NCBI RefSeq assembly: GCF_009828025.1
Contig: NZ_WTYA01000005.1
Span: 62,001-126,000 of the forward strand
Source: Qipengyuania algicida
GTDB lineage: Bacteria; Pseudomonadota; Alphaproteobacteria; Sphingomonadales; Sphingomonadaceae
Reading direction: 5' to 3'
Length of the DNA: 64,000 nucleotides
Position numbers and translations under genes: made by a program. Within the stretch, counting starts at the first letter, position 1. Every line of letters begins with the position of its first letter. The notes beneath the pieces are model-generated. The model saw nothing but the letters and a program-made list of their open reading frames with translations. It made no database searches and was not told the origin of the DNA. Shown in pieces: positions 19,751-27,326 of this stretch.

Positions 19751-20494
19751 ATGACGTATTGCGTGGGAATAATGCTCGACAAGGGCCTCGTGTTGATGAG
19801 CGACACGCGAACCAATTCGGGCGTCGATAATATCTCTGTATTCAAGAAGATGTTTCACTGGCGAGTGCCGGGGGAGCGAATCATAACGCTGATGACGGCA
19901 GGCAATTTGGCCACCACGCAAGCGGTGGTCAGCCAGCTGGAGGAACGCACCAAGGAACCTGACGAGCGGGACAATGTGATCCTCAAGGCTCCCACCATGT
20001 TCCAGGTGGCGACCGAGATCGGGCGATTGTTACGTACCACCATTTCCAGTCGGCAGGATGCCAACGGCCAGCGGGGGGAAGGGCGCTTCACCGCCTCCAT
20101 CATCGTCGCGGGCCAGATCGCCGGGATGGAGCCGCGACTGTTCCTGATCTATCCCGAGGGCAATTTCATCGAAGCGGGATCGGACACGCCGTTTTTCCAG
20201 ATCGGCGAGACCAAATATGGCCGCCCGATCCTGCTGCGCGCCTATGACCGGACGATGAGCATGGAGGATGCGGTCAAGCTGCTGATGGTGTCGTTCGATT
20301 CGACCCTGAAGGCGAATCTATCTGTCGGTTTGCCTTTGGACCTGATGGTCATCGAGCGGGACAGCTATGAACCCAGCCATGTCCGCCGGATCGCCCATGA
20401 CGATCCCTATTTCCAGGTGATATCGAGCAATTGGGCCAACGCGCTCAAAAGTGCATTCGACTCGCTCCCGGATTATAGTTTTTATAACCATTGA
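19751..20494 (+). CDS. Anbu, bacterial proteasome-related peptidase
   Basis: 247 residues. The protein starts MTYCVGI, so removal of Met would expose a threonine as N-terminal nucleophile, as in proteasome beta subunits. Asp18 in SDTRTN and Lys32/Lys33 in VFKKM match the Asp17 and Lys33 of the proteasome active site when counted from Thr. IITLMTAGNLATTQAVV and DAVKLLMVSFDSTLKANLSVGLPLDL are typical of Anbu (ancestral beta subunit). Anbu forms open helical or ring oligomers; its substrate is unclear. It is the last of four co-directional genes. Confidence 0.95.
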   Translation: MTYCVGIMLDKGLVLMSDTRTNSGVDNISVFKKMFHWRVPGERIITLMTAGNLATTQAVVSQLEERTKEPDERDNVILKAPTMFQVATEIGRLLRTTISSRQDANGQRGEGRFTASIIVAGQIAGMEPRLFLIYPEGNFIEAGSDTPFFQIGETKYGRPILLRAYDRTMSMEDAVKLLMVSFDSTLKANLSVGLPLDLMVIERDSYEPSHVRRIAHDDPYFQVISSNWANALKSAFDSLPDYSFYNH

Positions 20495-20604
20495 ATCGTA
20501 GCTGGAGCGCGACTTGTTTCGTATCGCAGCGCCTCTGGCGAATTATTTGATCCAATCCGGATTATGGTAATCGCCGGGTTAAGGCCACTATATGCGGTCA
20601 TTCC

Positions 20605-20635
20605 TAGGTAATCACTCCGAAGCGGAATTTACCTA
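20605..20635. promoter_or_regulatory. Interrupted inverted repeat in the leader of the LuxR-type gene
   Basis: TAGGTAA at 20605-20611 is matched by TTACCTA at 20629-20635. Inside lies a second small inverted repeat, TCCG-AAG-CGGA (about 20616-20626). The unit could be an operator for the downstream regulator or an RNA hairpin in its leader. It lies 52 bases before the start codon in a 193-base gap with no gene. Confidence 0.45.
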
Positions 20636-20660
20636 AAACGCCAACTCTACTTCCTAGTCG

Positions 20661-20681
20661 TGAGCATGCTCATGGAGGAGG
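20661..20681 (+). promoter_or_regulatory. 12-base perfect palindrome next to a strong ribosome-binding site
   Basis: TGAGCATGCTCA (20661-20672) is a perfect palindrome, followed after one base by GGAGGAGG (20674-20681), one of the strongest ribosome-binding sites in the window, six bases before the ATG at 20688. It could be a binding site for a dimeric regulator or an RNA structure that controls access to the ribosome site. Confidence 0.45.
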
Positions 20682-20687
20682 TTTAAC

Positions 20688-21410
20688 ATGGCGAAAGACA
20701 CGACTCTCCACATTATTGCACGATCAAGCGCAGAGCGAGCGACGCAGGCCCGCATCGGTTTTGATCTTGGATATCACGCGGAGATTTACAATGATCCGAC
20801 CGAGCTGGAGGCGCATGTCCCGACCAGCGGCGTGATCATTCTGGAAGACTGCGAAGGTCCGGGCAGCCTGGTGGACATCGTGGCTGCGCTGGAGCGCGCC
20901 GGACAATGGTTGCCGATAATAGTTACCGGTGCCGCACCTGCTCCGCGTCGCGTCGTGGAAGCGATAAAGGAAGGCGCGCTCGACTACATCGAACTGCCGC
21001 TCACCAAAAGCCGGTTGGCGTCCTCGCTTGAGGTCATCGAGCAGGAAGCAGGTCCATATTGCGACGCACGACGCCGTGTCATCGAGGCGCGCAAGCGGCT
21101 CGAGAACCTGACGCCACGCGAACGCGAGGTGTTGGACTGGCTGACCCAGGGATCGAGCAACAAGGTAATCGCGCGCGAGCTGGATATCAGCCCGCGGACC
21201 GTCGAGATCCACCGCGCCAATATGATGTCCAAGCTCGGGGCTTCGCATTCTGCGGAAGCCGTGCGCCTTTGCCTTGAAGCGAATATGGCCGTCGGTATCG
21301 CTACGTCGCTCACCGCTCATCGCAATGCGGAACCGTCCATGCTTGAGGTGGGAAACGCTTCAGGTGATTCCGCTACGATCGTCATGGAACCGCACCGCCT
21401 GTTTGCCTGA
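20688..21410 (+). CDS. FixJ/LuxR-type transcription regulator with degenerate receiver domain
   Basis: 240 residues. The N-terminal ~125 residues resemble a receiver: Asp54 in LEDCEGPG matches the phosphoacceptor and Thr80 in IIVTGAA is kept, but the conserved lysine is replaced (IELPL, Leu103 where FixJ has Lys). The C-terminal LuxR helix-turn-helix, about 137-200, is intact: LTPREREVLDWLTQGSSNKVIARELDISPRTVEIH in pieces. Phosphorylation may therefore be lost or altered. The last 40 residues look disordered. It follows the Anbu operon by 193 bases, with its own structured leader, so it is probably a separate unit. Confidence 0.9.
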   Translation: MAKDTTLHIIARSSAERATQARIGFDLGYHAEIYNDPTELEAHVPTSGVIILEDCEGPGSLVDIVAALERAGQWLPIIVTGAAPAPRRVVEAIKEGALDYIELPLTKSRLASSLEVIEQEAGPYCDARRRVIEARKRLENLTPREREVLDWLTQGSSNKVIARELDISPRTVEIHRANMMSKLGASHSAEAVRLCLEANMAVGIATSLTAHRNAEPSMLEVGNASGDSATIVMEPHRLFA

Positions 21411-21430
21411 TCGGGTGGAAGTCTCCTCCC

Positions 21431-21464
21431 GAGGCTACCGGCAATAGGCCTTGCCGGTAGCCTC
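21431..21464. terminator. 14-bp perfect hairpin between convergent genes
   Basis: GAGGCTACCGGCAA (21431-21444) is the exact inverse of 21451-21464, with a six-base loop. It lies between the convergent LuxR-type and extensin-like genes and contains the stop codon of the latter. No T-run follows on either strand, so it is either a bidirectional factor-dependent terminator or an RNA 3'-end stabiliser. Confidence 0.6.
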
Positions 21465-22103
21465 AAGGTGGAAATGGTTCTGGTGTGCCGAATTGTAATC
21501 CGGGCCAAGCACAGTTCCGAAGCGTTTGCAGGCGCTTTTGTGGATCACTTGAAGGAATTTGCGTTCGGCCGGAGTGCCTTCTGACCAATCGGCCTTGACG
21601 CTGATCCGGCGACCGTCGGCGAGATCGAAAGCGGAGACATCGATAGCCTGTGCCCGTGAATGGGCGGACATGCGGTTCGACCCGGCAATCGTGCGGCAGG
21701 AATAGCTGCCCATCGTCTCTATTCGTTTGAGCGGACTTCCGAGGATCTGGCGCGCCGCACGATCGACGCCATAGCGCGCCCAGCCGGCGAAAGTTTCCGC
21801 CAGCGGGCAGGTCACCGGGCCAAGATTTGTGAGCGAGAAATCGCCCCGATCCCCGGCAAGATCCTCCAGCCGCACGGTGTTAACGGTCGAACACCCACCA
21901 CCGTAATAGCGATCTGGCAAGGGTATGAACTGCGTACCTGTCGCGCCGAGCTGGGCCAGGCATTGAGCATCACCGGGGTGAGCGGTGGTTGCCGAAATCC
22001 CCGTCTGCTGCGCGGGCCGACCTTGGCGACTTTGCGGGATGCTGCCGCAAGCCGTCACCAGCATCGTCGCAGCGGCGAGGCATATAAGTCTTACAGATAA
22101 CAT
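21435..22103 (-). CDS. Extensin-like family lipoprotein
   Basis: 222 residues from the ATG at 22103; a GTG at 22115 is possible. The lipobox VTAC gives Cys19. The mature protein has the extensin-like (PF06904) pattern: GGGCSTVNTVRLEDL, TCPLAETFAGWARYGVDRAARQI, MGSYSCRTIAG, SAHSRAQAIDVSAFDLADGR, and a closing SAHQNHFHLEATGKAYCR. His and Asp residues in the last two motifs recall the D,D-peptidase VanY-like metal site, so a cell-wall role is possible but not shown. It reads toward the LuxR-type gene. Confidence 0.88.
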   Translation of the reverse strand: MLSVRLICLAAATMLVTACGSIPQSRQGRPAQQTGISATTAHPGDAQCLAQLGATGTQFIPLPDRYYGGGCSTVNTVRLEDLAGDRGDFSLTNLGPVTCPLAETFAGWARYGVDRAARQILGSPLKRIETMGSYSCRTIAGSNRMSAHSRAQAIDVSAFDLADGRRISVKADWSEGTPAERKFLQVIHKSACKRFGTVLGPDYNSAHQNHFHLEATGKAYCR

Positions 22104-22141
22104 CGAATGACCCACATGACAGGCTGAATCTAGACACAGGA

Positions 22142-22173
22142 TTGACGTTTGTCATTTAGTTATTTAGCTAAAT
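22142..22173 (+). promoter_or_regulatory. Promoter with overlapping palindromic operator upstream of sdpR
   Basis: TTGACG (22142-22147) and TAGCTA (22165-22170), 17 bases apart, look like -35 and -10 boxes. The -10 lies within ATTTAGCTAAAT (22162-22173), a perfect 12-base palindrome preceded by a half-copy ATTTAGTT (22154). ArsR-type repressors bind such sites. Transcription would begin at about 22177-22178, that is at the ATG itself. Confidence 0.6.
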
Positions 22174-22177
22174 TCCT

Positions 22178-22462
22178 ATGCCGAGTGTGTTCGATGCTCT
22201 TTCGCACCCGATCCGTCGTGATGTGCTGGAACTGTTGAAGCGCGGCGGAATGTCGGCGGGCGCTCTGGCCGATCATTTCGACGTTTCCAAGCCCACCATG
22301 TCAGCCCACTTTGCCAAACTGCGCGAAGCCGGGCTGATCCAGGGCGAGCAGTGCGGCGGCCACATCATCTACACGCTCAACCTGTCCACGCTCGAAGAGG
22401 CGCTACACGGCTTTATGTCGCGCATGGGCATGAACCTCACCATTCCGGAGGACGACCAATGA
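22178..22462 (+). CDS. sdpR: ArsR/SdpR-family autorepressor
   Basis: 94 residues, one winged-helix domain: FDALSHPIRRDVLELLKRGG (helices 1-2), MSAGALADHFDVSKPTMSAHFAKLREAGLI (helix-turn-helix) and QCGGHIIYTLNLS (wing). In Bacillus, SdpR represses itself and sdpI until the membrane protein SdpI sequesters it. The ATG at 22178 has no ribosome-binding site before it and sits at the predicted transcription start. The stop overlaps sdpI by ATGA. The symbol is given for family, not proven function. Confidence 0.88.
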   Translation: MPSVFDALSHPIRRDVLELLKRGGMSAGALADHFDVSKPTMSAHFAKLREAGLIQGEQCGGHIIYTLNLSTLEEALHGFMSRMGMNLTIPEDDQ

Positions 22463-23151
22463 AAACCAAGGGCCTGCTTATCGCGTCGCTGGTGGTTGCT
22501 GTATTGATGGCAGGGTTCGCGGTGCTGACGGCGCAACGCCTCCCTCCGGGAACCATGCTGCCGACGCACTGGAATGCCGCCGGTCAGCCGGACAATTTCG
22601 CGCCCGCCCTCAAGGCATTGCTGATGCCGCCCGCAATCGCTGCGGGGCTTGGCGTGTTTTTCTCGATCATTCCCCGCATCGAGCCTTTGCAGGACCGTCT
22701 CGAACAATCATCCGCACTGTTCAGGACTGCCTGGCTGGGTGTCCTCGGCGTTATGATCGTGGTGCAGCTGGCTATCGGCCTGCCCGGCTGGGGCGTCACC
22801 CTGCCGGTCAACGCGATCATACTGGCAATCGGGGTGATGTTCATCGTTCTGGGCAATGCGCTCCCCAAGAGCCGCCCCGGCTTCTTCGTCGGTATTCGTA
22901 CGCCCTGGACGCTGACCGATACAGACGTGTGGATTGCTACGCACCGGCTTGGCGGCAAGCTGATGATGCTTGCTGGCCTGGCGATCGTTATCGCCAGCCT
23001 GCTACCCATCCAGCCGCAGAATACGGCAATCGTCGTGCTGGTGTCCGTCGGGATCGCAGCGCTGATCCCGACGGTTTACAGCTGGTGGCTGTGGCACCAG
23101 AAAAAGGCGCGCGGAGAGCTTTCGCCTCAGGACAAGGCGACACGTGGCTGA
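22459..23151 (+). CDS. sdpI: SdpI-family membrane protein
   Basis: 230 residues. Six or so hydrophobic segments are visible, at about 5-25, 49-69, 86-106, 112-130, 162-180 and 187-207. LPTHWNAAGQPDNFAPA is the family's DUF1648-like motif and SRPGFFVGIRTPWTLTDTDVWIATHRLGGKL is the SdpI motif (read here in pieces). In Bacillus SdpI gives immunity to the SdpC toxin and relieves SdpR repression. No sdpABC toxin genes are nearby, so the role here is unclear. Its last 25 bases overlap putP, which is convergent. Confidence 0.9.
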   Translation: MKTKGLLIASLVVAVLMAGFAVLTAQRLPPGTMLPTHWNAAGQPDNFAPALKALLMPPAIAAGLGVFFSIIPRIEPLQDRLEQSSALFRTAWLGVLGVMIVVQLAIGLPGWGVTLPVNAIILAIGVMFIVLGNALPKSRPGFFVGIRTPWTLTDTDVWIATHRLGGKLMMLAGLAIVIASLLPIQPQNTAIVVLVSVGIAALIPTVYSWWLWHQKKARGELSPQDKATRG

Positions 23152-24605
23152 GAGCGGGTCATCCCGCTCACCACCACAATCGCGATCCAGGCGGTGATGA
23201 AGCCCGGTACGATCTCGTAAAGGCCAGCGCTCATGCCCGGAAGGTGCTGATCCCAGCCCAGCGCGATCCATCCGGCGACGACCACTGCCCCGGTGACCAG
23301 ACCGGCAACTGCGCCAGCACCGGTCATCCGCTTCCATGTCAGCGCCAGCAGGATCAGTGGTCCGAATGCCGCACCGAAGCCAGCCCAGGCGTGCGACACC
23401 AGGTCGAGCACGCCGCTGCTGGGATTGCGCGCGATCAGGATGCCTGCCAGCGCCACCAGCGCCACGCTGACTCGACCGACGTTGACGGCTTCGCGCTCGC
23501 TGGCGTTGCGGCGCAGGAACAGGCGGTAGAAATCCTCGGTCAGGGAAGAGGAGGAAACCAGCAGCTGTGAACTGATGGTCGACATGATCGCCGCCAGCAA
23601 CGCGGCGTAGAGGAAGCCGGTGATTAGCGGATTGAACAGCAGGTCGGCGAGCATGATGAAGATCGTTTCAGGATCGTCGAGCACCAGCCCGTTACGCTGG
23701 GCATAGGCGCGCCCTGCGATACCCACACCGATCGATCCGAGCAGGCAAACGAACATCCAGCTCATCCCGATGCGGCGCGCGGCGGGTACGTCCTTGGTGC
23801 TGCGCAAGGCCATGAAACGCACGATAATGTGCGGCTGCCCGAAATAGCCCAAGCCCCATGTGATCGCGCTTATGAAGCCCAGAATGGTGAGCCCGTGCGT
23901 CAGACTGAGGAATCCCGGGACCGGAACCTGGCCGAGCGAATCCCCGCCGCTGCCACCCGGACCGAACATCACCACCAGCGGCATAACGATCAGCGCCAGC
24001 ATCATGATGACGCCCTGTACGAAATCGGTCAGGCTGACGGCCAGAAAGCCACCGATCATCGTGTAGGTGAGCACCACCAGAGCAGTGATCCAGATGCCCA
24101 TCTGATAGTCGCTCATCGCGGCATTCGGCAGCAGACCGGCAAAGGCAGTTTCGAACAGCTTGCCGCCGCCAACCATGCCTGACGCGGTATAGACAGTGAA
24201 GAACACAACGATCACCAGCGCCGACACAACCCGAAGCATCACCGCGCTTTCGGGGAAACGATTGGCCAGAAATTCAGGGATCGTCAGCGAGTTGTTGTAT
24301 CTTTCGCTCTGTTCGCGCAGTCGTGGAGCGACGACGACCCAGTTGACGAAGGCACCCACGAACAAGCCGATGCCGATCCATGCCTGGCTGAGTCCGGCCA
24401 GATAGAGCGCGCCCGGCAACCCGAGCAGCAGCCAGCCCGACATGTCGGACGCACCTGCCGACAGCGAAGCCACCATGGGGCTGAGCCCGCGTCCGGCCAG
24501 AAGATAGCCCTCGGAGGTCTCGGTCGACTTCTTCCAGGCAAACAGCCCGATGCCGAGCATTCCAATGAAATAGATAGCGAGTGTGATCAGTGTTCCTGTC
24601 TTCAT
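23127..24605 (-). CDS. putP: Sodium/proline symporter
   Basis: 492 residues, SSS family (LeuT fold), with about 13 transmembrane helices. Characteristic stretches are FAWKKSTETSEGYLLAGRGL, SAGASDMSGWLLLGLPGALY (helix 2, Na+ and proline site), ITALVVLTYTMIGGFLAVS (helix 5) and ISSQLLVSSSSLTEDFY (the Na+-site serines of helix 9). It imports proline as nutrient or osmoprotectant. The ATG at 24605 begins the first helix directly. An inverted repeat lies 10-25 bases upstream. Confidence 0.93.
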   Translation of the reverse strand: MKTGTLITLAIYFIGMLGIGLFAWKKSTETSEGYLLAGRGLSPMVASLSAGASDMSGWLLLGLPGALYLAGLSQAWIGIGLFVGAFVNWVVVAPRLREQSERYNNSLTIPEFLANRFPESAVMLRVVSALVIVVFFTVYTASGMVGGGKLFETAFAGLLPNAAMSDYQMGIWITALVVLTYTMIGGFLAVSLTDFVQGVIMMLALIVMPLVVMFGPGGSGGDSLGQVPVPGFLSLTHGLTILGFISAITWGLGYFGQPHIIVRFMALRSTKDVPAARRIGMSWMFVCLLGSIGVGIAGRAYAQRNGLVLDDPETIFIMLADLLFNPLITGFLYAALLAAIMSTISSQLLVSSSSLTEDFYRLFLRRNASEREAVNVGRVSVALVALAGILIARNPSSGVLDLVSHAWAGFGAAFGPLILLALTWKRMTGAGAVAGLVTGAVVVAGWIALGWDQHLPGMSAGLYEIVPGFITAWIAIVVVSGMTRSQPRVALS

Positions 24606-24614
24606 GGCGGCGCA

Positions 24615-24630
24615 GGTAACAAATGTTACC
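24615..24630. promoter_or_regulatory. Inverted repeat directly upstream of putP
   Basis: GGTAAC-AAAT-GTTACC: six-base arms at 24615-24620 and 24625-24630. It lies 10 bases before the putP start, where it could be an operator or a small leader hairpin. Confidence 0.35.
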
Positions 24631-24792
24631 GGCTTTGGCCACCGTCGGTCCGGAATCGCCCTTGACGCGTGTCGTTCCGCAGCAGGTGAATGTGTCAAAC
24701 GAAGCTTTTGCACGACGGCGCGACCGGTTGGCAGTGATTGATCGGGGAACCTCGTCTTGACCTCACCCGCTGCGACCTTAAGGCGCGCGTCA

Positions 24793-25530
24793 ATGGTCGA
24801 TGTTCTATCCGCCCCTCCGCCTCTCGCGCGTCTGCGCGAAGAGTTGCCAGTCGCGCTTTTTCTCGATTTTGACGGAACTCTCGTCGATCTCGCCGCCTCG
24901 CCGGAAGAGATTGCAGTGCCAGCAGGATTGGGGGGGCGGCTCGAACACCTTTGTCGGCAGCTCGACGGACGGCTTGCGCTTGTCAGTGGACGCGCGCTCG
25001 ACAATCTTGATCATCATCTCGGGAAATTGGCCATCGCCCGCGCCGGATCCCACGGGGCCGACCAACGCTTGGCAGATGGCAGTGTGTTGGGCAAGGCGAC
25101 GGAGGCGTTGCCCGACCATGTCGTCGCGCAGATCGACGATTATGCCGACAAAGTCGGTTTGCACTACGAATCCAAGGCGCATGGTGCGGCGCTCCATTCG
25201 CGCGCGCAACCCGGAGAGGAGGAAGACGCCGCGCATTTCATGGCGCAACTTGCCGGCGCGAACGGCCTCGTGCTGAAGCGTGGCAAGTTCGTTGCCGAAC
25301 TGGTGCGCCCGGGTGCAGACAAGGGCACTGCCATACGTGCCTTCATGGCCCATATGCCCTTTTGCGGCGCGCGGCCTATATTCCTCGGAGATGACGTGAC
25401 TGACGAGGACGGCTTTGGTGCAGCGCATGAATTCGGTGGTCTCGCCATAGCAGTCGGTCCACGCCGTACGGAAAATGCCGACTATGCCCTTGCCGATCCT
25501 GCCGCAGTGCACCATTGGTTGGGATTGTGA
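24793..25530 (+). CDS. otsB: Trehalose-phosphatase
   Basis: 245 residues, HAD superfamily. It dephosphorylates trehalose 6-phosphate. FLDFDGTLVDL (motif I, nucleophile first Asp and acid second Asp), LVSGRALDNLD (motif II), and IFLGDDVTDEDGFGAA (motif IV, Mg2+) are present, with DKGTAIRAFM before the last. The ATG at 24793 was preferred to a TTG at 24757. It is the first gene of otsB-GH15-otsA; its stop overlaps the next start by GTGA. Confidence 0.95.
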   Translation: MVDVLSAPPPLARLREELPVALFLDFDGTLVDLAASPEEIAVPAGLGGRLEHLCRQLDGRLALVSGRALDNLDHHLGKLAIARAGSHGADQRLADGSVLGKATEALPDHVVAQIDDYADKVGLHYESKAHGAALHSRAQPGEEEDAAHFMAQLAGANGLVLKRGKFVAELVRPGADKGTAIRAFMAHMPFCGARPIFLGDDVTDEDGFGAAHEFGGLAIAVGPRRTENADYALADPAAVHHWLGL

Positions 25531-27326
25531 GCATCCCCCAAGCAAGTCTCGACCTCTGGCCGATCGGCAATTGCCAGGTTTCCGGCCTCATCGACAACTC
25601 CGCAGGATTGGTGTGGGGCTGCGTCCCCCGCGTTGATGGCGATCCGGTGTTCTGCTCTTTGCTCAACGGCGACAAGCAGGATCAGGGCGTTTGGCGGTTC
25701 GAGCTGGAGGACCAGGTTTCGGCCACCCAGCATTACGAGCGCAACACCCCGATCCTGATTACCCGGCTGGAGGCGAAGGATGGCAGTGCGGTAGAGATTT
25801 CCGATTTCTGCCCCCGGTTTGAGCGCGACGGGCGGATGTATCGTCCGGTTGCCTATGCCCGGATCGTGCGCCCGGTGGCTGGCACCCCGCGTCTCAAGAC
25901 AACACTGGCCCCCATGCGCAATTATGGCGCCGAGCTGGCGAAGACCACGCATGGCACCAATCACATTCGCTATCTGATCGGCGACCAGTCGATCAGGCTC
26001 TCGACCGACGCGCCGGTGGGCTATGTCCTCGAACAGCGCGCCTATCGCGTCGAAAGCGACCAGCACTTCTTCTTCGGTCCGGACGAGCCTTTCCACGGCA
26101 ATGTCCGCGACGAGGTGCGGCGGATGGAATCGCTGACGCGCAAATACTGGCGCCTGTGGGTGCGCGGCCTCGCAACGCCGATGGAATGGCAGGATGAGGT
26201 GATCCGTTGTGCGATCGCGCTGAAGCTGTGCCAGCACGAGGAGACGGGCGCGATCGTCGCCGCGCTGACCACCTCGATTCCCGAGGCGCCGGGGACGGAG
26301 CGCAATTGGGACTATCGTTATTGTTGGATTCGTGACGCCTATTACACCGTGCAGGCGCTGAACCGGCTCGGCGCGCTCGACGTGCTTGAGAAATATCTGA
26401 CTTACCTGAGGAACATCGTCGACAATTGCGCCGACGGTCTGATCCAGCCACTCTATTCAGTGATGGGCGACCATCATCTGAATGAGCGGATCGCCGAAGA
26501 TCTGGCGGGTTATCGCGGAATGGGGCCGGTTCGGGTCGGGAATGCAGCATACACCCAGGACCAGTTCGACTGTTACGGCCAGATCGTGCTGCCGTCGGCC
26601 CATGGCTTCTTCGACCGTCGGCTGTTGCGCATGGCAGACGAGCGGGATTTTGCCAGTCTCGAACAAGTTGGCGAGATGGCATGGCAGAAGCACGACCAGC
26701 CCGATGCCGGATTGTGGGAGTTCCGAACGCGTAGCGCGGTTCATACCTATTCGGTGATGATGAGCTGGGCGGCCTGTCATCGCCTTTCCGTTATCGCGCA
26801 AAAGCTCGGCAAGACCGACCGTTATGATTTCTGGCGTGCGCGCGCTGAAAAGATTCGCGAAAGCATCGAAACCAAGGCTTGGGTCGATGACGGAAAGGGC
26901 GGTCACTACACGGCCGCCTTTGGTCACGATTACCTCGATGCGAGCCTGCTGCAGCTTGCCGAGGTGCGGTTCGTCGAACCGGACAATCCACGCTTCCGCT
27001 CGACTCTCGCGGCGATCGAAACCGGACTGAGGCGCGGCGATTACATGCTGCGCTACGCCACCGAAGACGATTTCGGAATGCCGGAAACAGCGTTCAACAT
27101 CTGCACTTTCTGGCTGATCGAGGCATTGCACCTCGACGGGCGCGACGAGGAAGCGCGATCGCTGTTTGCAGACATGCTCGAACACACGACCGATTCGGGC
27201 CTTTTGTCGGAAGACCTGGCCATCGACAGTGGCGAATTGTGGGGGAACTTCCCGCAGACCTATTCGCTGGTTGGTGTGATCAATTGTGCAAGCCTTTTGT
27301 CCACGAGCTGGAATACGATCCGTTGA
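25527..27326 (+). CDS. Glycoside hydrolase family 15 protein (trehalase/glucoamylase-like)
   Basis: 599 residues from a GTG at 25527 that overlaps the otsB stop by GTGA. An N-terminal beta domain (to about 215) precedes the (alpha/alpha)6 barrel. ERNWDYRYCWIRDAYYTV and the late GLLSEDLAIDSGELWGNFPQTYS carry the two catalytic glutamate regions of GH15. Some GH15 proteins of this group are trehalases, which would degrade the trehalose made by its neighbours; others are glucoamylases. The position suggests the first, or a regulatory or turnover role. No signal peptide, so it is cytoplasmic. Confidence 0.93.
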   Translation: MSIPQASLDLWPIGNCQVSGLIDNSAGLVWGCVPRVDGDPVFCSLLNGDKQDQGVWRFELEDQVSATQHYERNTPILITRLEAKDGSAVEISDFCPRFERDGRMYRPVAYARIVRPVAGTPRLKTTLAPMRNYGAELAKTTHGTNHIRYLIGDQSIRLSTDAPVGYVLEQRAYRVESDQHFFFGPDEPFHGNVRDEVRRMESLTRKYWRLWVRGLATPMEWQDEVIRCAIALKLCQHEETGAIVAALTTSIPEAPGTERNWDYRYCWIRDAYYTVQALNRLGALDVLEKYLTYLRNIVDNCADGLIQPLYSVMGDHHLNERIAEDLAGYRGMGPVRVGNAAYTQDQFDCYGQIVLPSAHGFFDRRLLRMADERDFASLEQVGEMAWQKHDQPDAGLWEFRTRSAVHTYSVMMSWAACHRLSVIAQKLGKTDRYDFWRARAEKIRESIETKAWVDDGKGGHYTAAFGHDYLDASLLQLAEVRFVEPDNPRFRSTLAAIETGLRRGDYMLRYATEDDFGMPETAFNICTFWLIEALHLDGRDEEARSLFADMLEHTTDSGLLSEDLAIDSGELWGNFPQTYSLVGVINCASLLSTSWNTIR

